Below are positions 42,045 through 50,697 of a stretch of 64,000 bases of DNA, piece by piece. Source of the DNA: Salegentibacter sediminis (GTDB lineage: Bacteria; Bacteroidota; Bacteroidia; Flavobacteriales; Flavobacteriaceae); the NCBI RefSeq assembly GCF_002078605.1, contig NZ_MSJR01000002.1, positions 186,001-250,000 on the forward strand, read 5' to 3'. Below the pieces are notes generated by a model. It was not told where the DNA came from, ran no database searches, and saw only the letters and a program-made list of their open reading frames with translations. The position numbers and the translations under genes were made by a program. Every line of letters begins with the position of its first letter. Within the stretch, counting starts at the first letter, position 1.

Positions 42045-42057
42045 GTGAATTCGTGGC
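42045..42057 (+). repeat. Short dispersed repeat GTGAATTCGTGGC, copy 1
   Basis: GTGAATTCGTGGC is repeated exactly at 44364-44376 and, on the minus strand with one change, at 62403-62415. Here it is followed by CGAACCCCACGA, giving a TCGTGG/CCACGA hairpin 15-20 bases before argG. Confidence 0.5.
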
Positions 42058-42082
42058 GAACCCCACGATTTAAATTAAAAAA

Positions 42083-43270
42083 ATGAAAAAAGTAGTTATA
42101 GCATATAGTGGAGGTTTAGATACTTCCTACTGCGCAAAATATTTATCTAAAGAAGAAAATTTTGAAGTCCATGCGGTAAGTGTGAATACCGGTGGATTTT
42201 CAGAAGAAGAAGTGAAGAAAATTGGAGAAAACGCGCAAAAAATAGGGGCAAAGACCTATAAGAATATTGATGCAGTTTCCTCATTTTATCAAAAAGTGGT
42301 GAAATATTTAATCTATGGGAATGTCTTAAAAAACAATACCTATCCGCTTTCGGTGAGTGCTGAACGAATTGTACAGGCCATAGAGATTGTGAATTACGCA
42401 AAAAGTATTGATGCTAAATATATTGCCCATGGCAGTACCGGGGCGGGAAATGACCAGGTAAGGTTTGATATGATCTTTCAAATCATCGCGCCTGAAATAC
42501 AGATCATCACGCCCATAAGAGACAAACAACTCAGCAGACAGGAAGAGATCGAATATTTGCAGAAAAACGGAGTGGAGATGAACTGGGAAAAGTCGAAATA
42601 TTCGGTAAACAAAGGACTTTGGGGTACCAGTGTTGGCGGCGCCGAAACATTGACTTCAGAAAAACCACTTCCTGAAAGTGCTTATCCCTCCCAACTTCAG
42701 GAGAAAGAATCAAAACAAATAAGCTTGAGTTTTACCAAAGGAGTGCTTTCTGCAGTAAATGGGAAAGAAAATACTCCGGAGAAGAATATTGAAATCCTGG
42801 AAAATATCGCTTCAAAGTATGCCATTGGCAGGGACATTCACGTGGGTGACACCATTATAGGAATTAAAGGCAGGGTTGGGTTTGAAGCCGCTGCCGCAAT
42901 TATCACGATTAAAGCTCATCATTTGCTTGAGAAGCACACTTTAAGCAAATGCCAGTTGCAGCATAAGGATTATATGGCCAATTGGTATGGTACGCATTTA
43001 CACGAAGGTCAGTACCTCGACCCTGTGATGAGAGATTTGGAGGCATTTTTAGAAAGTTCACAAAAGCAGGTTAGCGGAGAGGTTTTTATCACTTTGCATC
43101 CTTACAGATTCACTTTAGACGGAATTAAATCTGAAAATGATTTAATGAATTCCAGCTTCGGAAATTATGGCGAAGAAAATAAAGCCTGGACTTCCCAGGA
43201 TGCTAAAGGATTTATAAAAATTCTTTCGAATGCTGGCAAGATCTACCAATACGTTAAAGCAGAAAAATGA
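42083..43270 (+). CDS. argG: Argininosuccinate synthase
   Basis: 395 aa. Joins citrulline and aspartate with ATP. The PP-loop ATP motif VIAYSGGLDTSYCAKYL is at residues 4-20, HGSTGAGNDQVRFD is near 116-129, and ITPIRDKQLSRQEEIEYL and KGLWGTSVGG follow. The C-terminal GVEAAAAIITIKAHHLLEKHTL-like stretch (GFEAAAAIITIKAHHLLEKHTL) and GEVFITLHPYRF complete the fold. It lies 137 bases after the GNAT gene and overlaps argC by four bases (ATGA). The ATG follows a run of seven As and no Shine-Dalgarno, which is normal here. Confidence 0.95.
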   Translation: MKKVVIAYSGGLDTSYCAKYLSKEENFEVHAVSVNTGGFSEEEVKKIGENAQKIGAKTYKNIDAVSSFYQKVVKYLIYGNVLKNNTYPLSVSAERIVQAIEIVNYAKSIDAKYIAHGSTGAGNDQVRFDMIFQIIAPEIQIITPIRDKQLSRQEEIEYLQKNGVEMNWEKSKYSVNKGLWGTSVGGAETLTSEKPLPESAYPSQLQEKESKQISLSFTKGVLSAVNGKENTPEKNIEILENIASKYAIGRDIHVGDTIIGIKGRVGFEAAAAIITIKAHHLLEKHTLSKCQLQHKDYMANWYGTHLHEGQYLDPVMRDLEAFLESSQKQVSGEVFITLHPYRFTLDGIKSENDLMNSSFGNYGEENKAWTSQDAKGFIKILSNAGKIYQYVKAEK

Positions 43271-44229
43271 TAAAAGCAGGAATAATAGGTGGCGCCGGTT
43301 ATACGGCCGGGGAACTCATCAGGATTTTGATAAACCATCCAGAGGTTGAGCTGGACTTTGTTTATAGCACCTCTCAACCGGGGAAACCTGTGGCAGGAGT
43401 GCACCAGGATTTACTGGGTGAAATCGATTTGCAGTTCAGCGGGGAGATCAATAAAAATGCAGATGTGGTTTTTCTATGTCTGGGACACGGAAATTCTATA
43501 AAATTCCTTGCTGAAAATCAGTTTTCGGAAAAAACAAAAATTGTAGATCTAAGTACCGATTATCGAATGAATGGAGAACATGCGTTTGTGTATGGGTTGC
43601 CTGAATTCAATAAAGAAAAGATCAAAAAAGCTGATTTTATTGCAAATCCCGGATGTTTTGCAACGGCTATTAGTCTAGCAATTTTGCCGCTTGCAAAAGC
43701 CGGATTGTTGCAGAATGAAGTGCATATCAATGCGGTAACCGGAGCAACCGGAGCTGGGACTTCACTTTCGGCTACTACGCATTTTACCTGGCGAGATAAT
43801 AATTTCTCCAGTTATAAAGCATTTGAACATCAGCATTTAAATGAAATAGGGCAGAGTTTAAAAAAGTTACAGAATAATAAGCTACCGGAAATAAATTTTA
43901 TTCCAAACAGGGGGAATTTTTCCAGGGGAATCCACGCAACTGCCTACACAAAATTTGAAGGAACTTTGGAAGAAGCCAAGGCGATTTATTCTGAAGCCTA
44001 TAAAGATTCGGTTTTTACGTTTGTGGTAGAGGAAGAGCTGCATTTAAAACAAGTAGTAAATACGAATAAATGTTTGCTGAAATTACAGAAATTTGGGAAT
44101 AAAATTTTAATCACCAGTGTGATTGATAATTTGCTGAAAGGTGCTTCGGGGCAGGCCGTTCAAAATATGAACTTGATGTTTGGTTTAGAAGAGACTTCAG
44201 GCTTGAAATTAAAAGCGAGTTATTTTTAA
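43267..44229 (+). CDS. argC: N-acyl-gamma-glutamyl-phosphate reductase
   Basis: 320 aa. Reduces the N-acylglutamyl phosphate made by ArgB to the semialdehyde with NADPH. GIIGGAGYTAGELIRILINHPEVEL (4-28) is the cofactor motif, the active-site Cys lies in ANPGCFATAISLA (near 128), and HINAVTGATGAGTSLS and the conserved His region NFIPNRGNFSRGIHAT follow. The C-terminus has NLLKGASGQAVQNMNLMFG. The start overlaps the argG stop. The acyl group could be acetyl or succinyl. A 173-base gap with a palindromic repeat follows. Confidence 0.94.
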   Translation: MIKAGIIGGAGYTAGELIRILINHPEVELDFVYSTSQPGKPVAGVHQDLLGEIDLQFSGEINKNADVVFLCLGHGNSIKFLAENQFSEKTKIVDLSTDYRMNGEHAFVYGLPEFNKEKIKKADFIANPGCFATAISLAILPLAKAGLLQNEVHINAVTGATGAGTSLSATTHFTWRDNNFSSYKAFEHQHLNEIGQSLKKLQNNKLPEINFIPNRGNFSRGIHATAYTKFEGTLEEAKAIYSEAYKDSVFTFVVEEELHLKQVVNTNKCLLKLQKFGNKILITSVIDNLLKGASGQAVQNMNLMFGLEETSGLKLKASYF

Positions 44230-44251
44230 TGAAATAGCCACGAATATAAAA

Positions 44252-44332
44252 CGTCATTACGAAAGCAGTGAAGTAATCTTTTTATCAATTAACAGATTGC
44301 TTCTCCCGATAAAAATCGGGATCGCAATGACG
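44252..44332. repeat. Dispersed palindromic repeat A, copy 3
   Basis: CGTCATTAC at the left and GCAATGACG at the right are inverted ends like those of 33742-33867. Internally AATCTT (44275-44280) faces AGATTGCTTC (44294-44303), and a CCCGAT/ATCGGG hairpin (44305-44310, 44315-44320) is added. The element lies inside the arg operon between argC and proC. Confidence 0.72.
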
Positions 44333-44363
44333 AGTATTATAAAGAATGTATTACGGATGATTC

Positions 44364-44376
44364 GTGAATTCGTGGC
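44364..44376 (+). repeat. Short dispersed repeat GTGAATTCGTGGC, copy 2
   Basis: Exact match to 42045-42057, here 27 bases before proC. In both cases it lies just before an arg-operon gene start. Confidence 0.5.
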
Positions 44377-44402
44377 AAGAGTAACCAATTAAAACCAAAA
44401 AT

Positions 44403-45197
44403 ATGAAAATAGCAATCATAGGAGCCGGAAACCTTGGGCTTTCCATAGCCAAAGGCCTTATTGTGAACAATGCGTTTACCACGCTTTATCTCACAAAACG
44501 AAAGATCGAGAAGCTTCAGAATTACGAAGAATATTCAAAGGTAACAGTAACTAACGATAACCGGGAAGCTGTTCAAAATTCAGATATCCTTGTTTTCGCG
44601 GTTCAACCTACGCAAATGGAGCGAATTCTGGAAGAGATAAAAGATCAGCTTACCGAGAAGCATGTGCTTATTTCTACCGTAACAGGCTTTAAGATCGCTG
44701 CTATGGAAGCCATTGTTGGTAAGGATCAGTTTATTGTGCGTTCAATGCCTAACACGGCAATTGCAGTGGGTAAATCAATGACCTGTCTTTGTAGCAACGA
44801 AAAAGGTGAAAAACGTATCGCTATTGCTGAGGCTATTTTTAATCGATTGGGTACAAGTATTATTATTCCGGAAAACAAGATGCAGGCGGCTACGGTAATT
44901 TGCGCCAGTGGAGTCGCTTTTTGGATGCGATTGATTCGCGCTACCACCCAGGGCGCTGTGCAACTTGGTTTTGATGCCAAGGATGCACAGCAGCTGGCTA
45001 TGCAAACCTGTTTGGGTGCTTCCAGTTTACTTATAGAATCTGGTAAACACCCTGAAGAGGAAATTGATAAGGTGACGACACCACGGGGTTGCACAATAGA
45101 AGGCTTAAATGAGATGGAACACAACGGCCTTAGTTCTTCCTTGATAAAAGGAATCCAGGCTTCTTTCAAGAAAATTAACACCATTACAACCGACTAA
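44403..45197 (+). CDS. proC: Pyrroline-5-carboxylate reductase
   Basis: 264 aa. Last step of proline synthesis, NAD(P)H dependent. The Rossmann motif IAIIGAGNLGLSIAKGL is at 3-19, with ILVFAVQPTQM, RSMPNTAIAVGKSMTCL, and the C-terminal family signature segment TTPRGCTIEGLNEMEHNGLSSSLIKGI. It lies 2 bases before argD, within the arginine operon, linking proline and arginine synthesis. P5C can come from glutamate or from ornithine-derived semialdehyde. Length is normal. Confidence 0.93.
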   Translation: MKIAIIGAGNLGLSIAKGLIVNNAFTTLYLTKRKIEKLQNYEEYSKVTVTNDNREAVQNSDILVFAVQPTQMERILEEIKDQLTEKHVLISTVTGFKIAAMEAIVGKDQFIVRSMPNTAIAVGKSMTCLCSNEKGEKRIAIAEAIFNRLGTSIIIPENKMQAATVICASGVAFWMRLIRATTQGAVQLGFDAKDAQQLAMQTCLGASSLLIESGKHPEEEIDKVTTPRGCTIEGLNEMEHNGLSSSLIKGIQASFKKINTITTD

Positions 45198-45199
45198 CT

Positions 45200-46327
45200 A
45201 TGGAATTATTTGATGTTTATCCGCTTTATGATATCACTCCGGTGAAGGGAAAAGGCGCCTATGTTTTTGATAAAGAAGGAAATAAATACCTGGATCTTTA
45301 TGGCGGCCACGCGGTAATTTCTATTGGACATTCCCATCCTGCTTATGTGAATTCTATTTCTAAGCAGGTTGCGGAACTGGGTTTTTATTCTAATTCGGTT
45401 AAAAATCCGTTACAACAAAAACTTGCCGACGGGCTGGAAAAACTTTCAGGAATAGAAGATTATAGCCTGTTTTTATGTAATTCGGGAGCTGAGGCCAATG
45501 AAAATGCGCTTAAAGTAGCTTCTTTTCATACCGGGAAAGATCGCGTGATCTATTTTGAAAATGCTTTCCACGGAAGAACTTCAGGAGTGGTTGCGGTGAC
45601 CGACAATGAAAATATTAAAGCTTCATTCAATCAACATCATCAAGCGACGAAAATTGCTTTTGAAGATACTGATACGCTTGAAAAAGAGTTGAAAAAAGGC
45701 GACGTGGCTGCGGTTATTTTTGAAGTGATCCAGGGCGTTGGAGGACTCGATGAAGCTTCTACAGAATTTTATCAAAAAACCGCTGAATTGTGTAAAAAAT
45801 ATAATTCAGTTTTAATTGCAGATGAGGTACAGTCGGGTTATGGGAGGACAGGAGATTTTTTTGCTTTTCAGAAACACAATATTCGACCTGATATCATTTC
45901 CATAGCGAAAGGAATGGGCAATGGGTTTCCAATTGGCGGAGTCTTAATCGATAAAGCTATTGAAGCAAAACCCGGAATGCTGGGAACTACTTTTGGTGGG
46001 AATCACCTGGCCTGTGCCGCGGGGATTTCGGTTTTGGAGGTTATTGAAAAAGAAAATCTTCTGAAAAATGCCAGTGAACTTTTTGAATATGTAAAAGGGA
46101 AAGCGGCAGAAATTCCGCAGATCAAAAAAATCAAAGGTCGCGGATTAATGATTGGTTTAGAATTCGATTTTGAGATCGCACAAATAAGAAAAGAGCTATT
46201 GTATAAACACCAAATTTTCACAGGAGCCTCGGCCAATAAAAAATTGCTAAGAATTTTACCGCCACTAAATATAAAAAAGAAACATTTTGATGAGTTATTT
46301 AAAGCTTTAAAGATTGTTCTTAATTAA
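45200..46327 (+). CDS. argD: N-acylornithine aminotransferase
   Basis: 375 aa, class III PLP aminotransferase. Converts N-acylglutamate semialdehyde to N-acylornithine. DLYGGHAVISIGHSHPAYV near the N-terminus, FLCNSGAEANENALKVA (about 91-107), LIADEVQSGYGRTGDFFAF (about 205-223) with the Asp that holds PLP, and the Lys in ISIAKGMGNGFPIGGV. The start is 2 bases after proC. N-acetyl versus N-succinyl substrate cannot be told by eye; the relative ArgM/AstC type is less likely in a biosynthetic operon. Confidence 0.92.
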   Translation: MELFDVYPLYDITPVKGKGAYVFDKEGNKYLDLYGGHAVISIGHSHPAYVNSISKQVAELGFYSNSVKNPLQQKLADGLEKLSGIEDYSLFLCNSGAEANENALKVASFHTGKDRVIYFENAFHGRTSGVVAVTDNENIKASFNQHHQATKIAFEDTDTLEKELKKGDVAAVIFEVIQGVGGLDEASTEFYQKTAELCKKYNSVLIADEVQSGYGRTGDFFAFQKHNIRPDIISIAKGMGNGFPIGGVLIDKAIEAKPGMLGTTFGGNHLACAAGISVLEVIEKENLLKNASELFEYVKGKAAEIPQIKKIKGRGLMIGLEFDFEIAQIRKELLYKHQIFTGASANKKLLRILPPLNIKKKHFDELFKALKIVLN

Positions 46328-46376
46328 ACATTTCTGCAAAGTTTTATAAACCCTGTAGGAATAAGGGAAATTAAAA

Positions 46377-46403
46377 CCTTCAAGGTCTTGTAGACCTTGA
46401 AGG
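46377..46403. repeat. Perfect palindrome just before argF'
   Basis: CCTTCAAGGTCT (46377-46388) and AGACCTTGAAGG (46392-46403) form a perfect 12-bp stem with a 3-base loop, 14 bases before the ATG at 46418. A looser CCCT/AGGG pair lies at 46351-46367. No T tract follows, so it is more likely a repeat element or translation-affecting hairpin than a terminator. Confidence 0.65.
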
Positions 46404-46417
46404 ATAAAACGCTAAAT

Positions 46418-47392
46418 ATGAAAAATTACACAGAATTATCAGATATAAAAGATTTACAGCAATTAATTACCGAAGCGCTAGAGCTGAAAAAAAGCACATC
46501 TACTTTAGAAATCGGTAAAGGAAAAACCCTTGGAATGCTGTTTTTTAATCCCAGTTTACGTACGCGTTTAAGTACTGAAAAAGCAGCGAAATTGTTGGGA
46601 ATGGAAGTAATGGTGATGAATGCCGGTAGCGATAGCTGGAAGTTGGAGTTTGAAGCTGGGGCGGTAATGGATTCCGATAAAGCCGAACACATTAAAGAAG
46701 CGGCAGCGGTGCTTTCGCAATACTGCGATATCATCGCAGTACGAGCGTTTCCTGATTTAAAAGACAAAGAAAAAGATGAGGCTGAGACGGTATTAAATAG
46801 TTTTAAAAAATATGCTTCTGTACCTGTTGTAAATTTGGAAAGTGCTACGGGCCATCCCCTGCAGGCACTTACCGATGCAATTACTATTTCAGAATTAAAG
46901 AAAAAAGACAGGCCAAAAGTTGTACTTAGCTGGGCGCCGCACCCAAAAACCTTACCGCAAAGTGTACCCAATTCTTTTGCTGAAATTATGCAAAATCTGG
47001 ATGTTGATTTTGTGATCACCAACCCTGAAGGCTATGATCTAAATCCAAAAATCACTAAAAATGTTTCGGTTATTCACGATCAGGCTGAGGCTTTAAAAGA
47101 TGCCGATTTCGTGTATGTAAAAAATTGGAGTAGCTATGAAAGTTACGGACAGAAACTGAGTGAGGATCGAAACTGGACTTTTTCTGCAGAAAAATTAAAA
47201 TTAACCAATAATGCAAAAGTGATGCATTGTTTGCCGGTAAGAAGAAATATGGTAATTGCCGATGAGGTATTGGATTCAGAAAACTCGGTGGTGATTCAAC
47301 AGGCGGGAAACAGAACTTTTGCTGCTCAGGCGGTTTTGAAAAGAATTTTAGAAGAAAAAGTGAAAGCAAAAGATTTAGGGAAGAATGCTTAA
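46418..47392 (+). CDS. argF': N-acylornithine carbamoyltransferase (N-succinyl/N-acetyl type)
   Basis: 324 aa from ATG 46418; a TTG 21 bases earlier falls in the hairpin and is not used. Carbamoylates an N-acylated ornithine rather than ornithine. Carbamoyl-phosphate site NPSLRTRLSTEKAA (44-57; the usual STRT is SLRT), AWKLE-like SWKLEFEAG (73-81), VVNLESATGHPLQALTD, SWAPHPKTLPQSVPNSF, and HCLPVRRNMVIADEV. These match the Bacteroides/Xanthomonas group. The residue that separates the two substrate classes (Pro in the succinyl enzyme, Glu in the acetyl enzyme, as I recall) is Ala89 in DSDKAEH here, so substrate is open. Confidence 0.9.
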   Translation: MKNYTELSDIKDLQQLITEALELKKSTSTLEIGKGKTLGMLFFNPSLRTRLSTEKAAKLLGMEVMVMNAGSDSWKLEFEAGAVMDSDKAEHIKEAAAVLSQYCDIIAVRAFPDLKDKEKDEAETVLNSFKKYASVPVVNLESATGHPLQALTDAITISELKKKDRPKVVLSWAPHPKTLPQSVPNSFAEIMQNLDVDFVITNPEGYDLNPKITKNVSVIHDQAEALKDADFVYVKNWSSYESYGQKLSEDRNWTFSAEKLKLTNNAKVMHCLPVRRNMVIADEVLDSENSVVIQQAGNRTFAAQAVLKRILEEKVKAKDLGKNA

Positions 47393-47438
47393 ACAGTATT
47401 CAGTTTCATCGTACTCTAATGGACGGAATTAAGGAAAT

Positions 47439-48218
47439 ATGAAAAACAAGGTTTTAAAAGTTGTAAAAATAGGAGGGAAGCTTATTGAAGATGAATCCAA
47501 ATTCGCTGAATTCCTGAATGATTTTGTGGCTTTGCAAGGCCCGAAGATCCTGGTTCATGGTGGGGGAAACCTGGCTACCGAAATTGCAGGAAAACTCGGT
47601 TATAAAACCCAAATGTTTGAAGGGCGAAGAATCACCGATGAAGATTCGATTAAGGTGATCACTATGGTTTATGGAGGCTTTATCAATAAAAATATTGTTG
47701 CTAAACTTCAGGGGCTTCAAACCAATGCAATTGGTTTAAGTGGTGCAGACGGGATGAGCATTGTTTCCAAAAAACGCCCTGTAAAGGAAGTCGACTTTGG
47801 TTTTGTAGGAGATGTGGAGAAGGTTAATTCAGAATTTATAAATTCACTTTTAGAACAAAATATTACGCCGGTTTTTTCGGCTATTTCCTGTACAGAAGCT
47901 GGTTTGCTGTTAAACACAAATGGTGATTCTGTTGCCGCGGAAATCGCCAAAGCGATGAGCGCTATATATGAGACTGAACTTTATTTCTGCTTTGAGAAAA
48001 AAGGTGTGCTGGCTAATGCCGAAAACGATGATTCGGTGATTGAAGAAATTACCAGTGAAAAATACCAGGAATTACTTGAAGAAAAAATAATAAGCGATGG
48101 GATGCTCCCTAAGTTGCACAACAGCTTCAAGGCTTTGGAAAGTGGTGTTAAGAATATTTTCCTGGGAGATTTCAGACTATTGAAAAAAGAATCAGTTTAT
48201 ACTAAAATCACGGATTAA
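47439..48218 (+). CDS. argB: N-acylglutamate kinase
   Basis: 259 aa, amino-acid-kinase fold. Phosphorylates N-acylglutamate. LKVVKIGGKLIED (5-17) and ILVHGGGNLATEIAGKLG (about 37-54) hold the phosphate-binding Gly loops; FEGRRITDEDSIKVITMVYGG and VKIGLSGADG-like NAIGLSGADG follow, and PVFSAISCTEAGLLLNTNGDSVAAEIAKAM binds substrate and ATP. It lies 46 bases after argF' and overlaps argE by one base (TAATG). Confidence 0.92.
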   Translation: MKNKVLKVVKIGGKLIEDESKFAEFLNDFVALQGPKILVHGGGNLATEIAGKLGYKTQMFEGRRITDEDSIKVITMVYGGFINKNIVAKLQGLQTNAIGLSGADGMSIVSKKRPVKEVDFGFVGDVEKVNSEFINSLLEQNITPVFSAISCTEAGLLLNTNGDSVAAEIAKAMSAIYETELYFCFEKKGVLANAENDDSVIEEITSEKYQELLEEKIISDGMLPKLHNSFKALESGVKNIFLGDFRLLKKESVYTKITD

Positions 48219-49288
48219 TGAAGCTCGAAGAATTACAAAAGGAGGCCCTGGATTTACTAAAGAATCTTATTGAGACTCGATCATTCTCAAAGGAAGAAGA
48301 TAAAACAGCCGAATTACTGGAAGACTGGTTCAGGACTAAAGAGATAAGCTTTTATCGGCATTTGAACAATGTTTGGGCTACCAATAAATATTTTGATCCG
48401 GCTAAACCAAGCTTGTTGCTTAATTCACATCACGATACGGTAAAACCAAATTCAGCATATACCCGTGATCCATTTGAAGCTAAAATTGATGGCGGCAAAT
48501 TATATGGTTTGGGTAGTAACGATGCTGGTGGCTGTCTTGTTTCTTTACTTGCAACTTTCAGCTGGTTCTTCGAGGAAAAGGAACTGAAATATAACCTGAT
48601 TTTTGCGGGAACTGCTGAGGAGGAAATAAACGGGAAAAACGGTATTGCATGTCTGTCACCTAAAATGCCAAAAGTTGATGTTGCTATAGTTGGTGAACCG
48701 ACCTTAATGCAAATGGCAATTGCCGAAAAAGGCCTGGTAGTTTTTGATGCTACAGTAAAGGGAACTCCTTCACACGCCGCTCATCCCAATGATAATAATT
48801 CCATTTATAAAACGGCGGAAGTTTTAAAATGGTTTCAGGAATTTGATTTTCCGAAGGAATCTGAAACCCTGGGGAAAGTAAAACTTACGGTAACCCAAAT
48901 CAATGCCGGTAGCCAACATAATGTAGTGCCTGGCCATGTAGACCTGGTGATAGATGTTCGGGTGAATGATGCGTATTCCAACGCTGAAATTGAACAAATT
49001 TTAAAGAAAAAAGCTCCGGTTGATGAAATAACTGCACGCTCGCTTCGGTTGAATTCTTCTTCAATTCCGAATAATCATGAGTTAGTAAAGGCTGGAGTTG
49101 CTTTAGGAATGGAAACTTACGGTTCGCCTACACTTTCAGACCAGGCGATGTTAAGCTGTCCTTCTTTAAAATTAGGTCCGGGAGATTCAACCAGATCACA
49201 TTCCGCAGATGAATTTATTTATGTAAAAGAAGTAGAAGAGGGAATTGAGAAGTACATTAAATTGCTGGATAAAGCTTTAAAAAAATAA
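48218..49288 (+). CDS. argE: N-acylornithine/citrulline deacylase (M20 peptidase family)
   Basis: 356 aa. Zinc-dependent; removes the acyl group late in the linear pathway. LLLNSHHDTVKP (about 67-78) gives a metal His and catalytic Asp, SNDAGGCLVSLLA the bridging Asp, GTAEEEINGKNG the catalytic Glu pair, and VGEPTLMQMAIAEKG a third ligand. In this type of pathway the substrate is most likely N-acylcitrulline, because carbamoylation precedes deacylation. Its start overlaps argB; argH follows after 48 bases. Confidence 0.9.
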   Translation: MKLEELQKEALDLLKNLIETRSFSKEEDKTAELLEDWFRTKEISFYRHLNNVWATNKYFDPAKPSLLLNSHHDTVKPNSAYTRDPFEAKIDGGKLYGLGSNDAGGCLVSLLATFSWFFEEKELKYNLIFAGTAEEEINGKNGIACLSPKMPKVDVAIVGEPTLMQMAIAEKGLVVFDATVKGTPSHAAHPNDNNSIYKTAEVLKWFQEFDFPKESETLGKVKLTVTQINAGSQHNVVPGHVDLVIDVRVNDAYSNAEIEQILKKKAPVDEITARSLRLNSSSIPNNHELVKAGVALGMETYGSPTLSDQAMLSCPSLKLGPGDSTRSHSADEFIYVKEVEEGIEKYIKLLDKALKK

Positions 49289-49336
49289 TATCGCAATCAC
49301 GGGTTTTTATACCTGTGGAGTAAAAAAAGATAAAGT

Positions 49337-50614
49337 ATGAAACTCTGGGATAAAGGAATATCAATTGATAAAAAGATCGAAAAGTTTACGGTGGGAAATG
49401 ACCGGGAGCTTGACATGCACCTTGCCGAATATGATTTAAAAGCTTCAAAAGCTCACGCAAGAATGTTAGGGAAAGTTGGTATTTTGACTTCAGAAGAAGT
49501 GAAAAGTATAGAAGTAGAATTAGCAAAACTTCAGCAGCAACTTGAATATGGAAGTTTTGAGATTGAAGAGGATTTTGAAGATGTACATTCCAAGATCGAA
49601 TTTGAACTAACCAAAGTCCTGGGCGATACCGGGAAGAAGATCCATACCGCCCGCTCCAGGAACGACCAGGTGTTGGTAGCTATGCAGTTGTATTTCAAAG
49701 AAAACTTGAAAAGTATCTCTGGAAAAACCAAGCAATTAATAGATGTTCTTTTAGGCTTTGCAGATAAACATCAGGAGAAACTTCTTCCCGGATATACGCA
49801 TTTGCAGGTAGCGATGCCTTCAAGTTTTGGATTATGGTTTTCAGCTTACGCAGAATTACTTATCGACGATCTTTATTTACTAGAAGCCGGGCTAAAGGTT
49901 GTAGATCAAAATCCCTTAGGTTCTGCAGCAGGTTATGGCTCTTCTTTTCCTATAGACCGGGAATTCACCACCAAAGAGTTAGGGTTTTCTACTTTAAAAT
50001 ATAATGTAGTAGCTGCGCAATTGGGACGTGGAAAATGTGAGCGAACAGTGACTTCTAATATTTCATCAGTAGCAAATACACTGTCTCGTTTCGCGATGGA
50101 TATTTGTTTATATATGAGTCAGAATTTCGATTTTATCACATTCCCCGATGAACTTACCACCGGCTCCAGCATTATGCCACACAAGAAAAATCCTGATGTT
50201 TTTGAATTGATTCGTGGTAAATGCAACAAGTTACAGAGCATTGCTAACGAGATGATTTTAATTACCAATAATTTACCAAGCGGTTATCATAGAGACTACC
50301 AACTGATCAAAGAAAACAGCATTTATGCGGTAGAAAATATTAAAGAGATCTTGGATGTTTTTATTCACTCCATCGCTTTAATTAAGGTGAAGGATATCAA
50401 TTTACAGGATGAAAAATATAAATATCTTTTTACGGTAGATAGTATTAACGATTTGGTGATGCAGGGAAAATCTTTTAGAGAGGCTTATCAAATAATAGGT
50501 GGCCAGGTGCAGGAAGGAACTTATGAAGCTTCTGAAGGTAAAAAGCATTCGCATTTGGGCAGTAAAGATAATCTTGCTTTAGCCGAAATTAGGAGAAAAA
50601 AGGATGCGGTTTAG
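49337..50614 (+). CDS. argH: Argininosuccinate lyase
   Basis: 425 aa, shorter than the about 460 of E. coli but usual for Bacteroidota. Splits argininosuccinate to arginine and fumarate. DVHSKIEFELTK and HTARSRNDQVL (about 105-115) form the first conserved region, GYTHLQVAMPSSFG the second with catalytic His, and GSSIMPHKKNPDVFELIRG (about 279-297) the signature loop with catalytic Ser. Helical throughout. It ends the arginine operon; a series of hairpins separates it from the convergent leu operon. Confidence 0.94.
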   Translation: MKLWDKGISIDKKIEKFTVGNDRELDMHLAEYDLKASKAHARMLGKVGILTSEEVKSIEVELAKLQQQLEYGSFEIEEDFEDVHSKIEFELTKVLGDTGKKIHTARSRNDQVLVAMQLYFKENLKSISGKTKQLIDVLLGFADKHQEKLLPGYTHLQVAMPSSFGLWFSAYAELLIDDLYLLEAGLKVVDQNPLGSAAGYGSSFPIDREFTTKELGFSTLKYNVVAAQLGRGKCERTVTSNISSVANTLSRFAMDICLYMSQNFDFITFPDELTTGSSIMPHKKNPDVFELIRGKCNKLQSIANEMILITNNLPSGYHRDYQLIKENSIYAVENIKEILDVFIHSIALIKVKDINLQDEKYKYLFTVDSINDLVMQGKSFREAYQIIGGQVQEGTYEASEGKKHSHLGSKDNLALAEIRRKKDAV

Positions 50615-50649
50615 ATATTTGAATTTTTATGTGAGTATAGAACAATAAG

Positions 50650-50669
50650 ATCCCGACTTCAGTCGGGAT
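50650..50669. repeat. Perfect hairpin ATCCCGACT/AGTCGGGAT
   Basis: 9-bp perfect stem (50650-50658, 50661-50669), 2-base loop, 35 bases after the argH stop. It is followed by the related unit at 50698-50717; both are preceded by AACAATA(T)AAGA, so the two look like diverged copies of one element. Confidence 0.6.
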
Positions 50670-50697
50670 AGTTCTACCAAAATTAAAACAATATAAG

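Noticed and set aside
46397-46417. TTG start for argF'
   Set aside because: It lies inside the perfect palindrome and adds residues not typical of the family; ATG 46418 fits better.
46426-47022. Long antisense open frame of 198 codons within argF'
   Set aside because: It mirrors argF' codon use; the sense gene has all family motifs.
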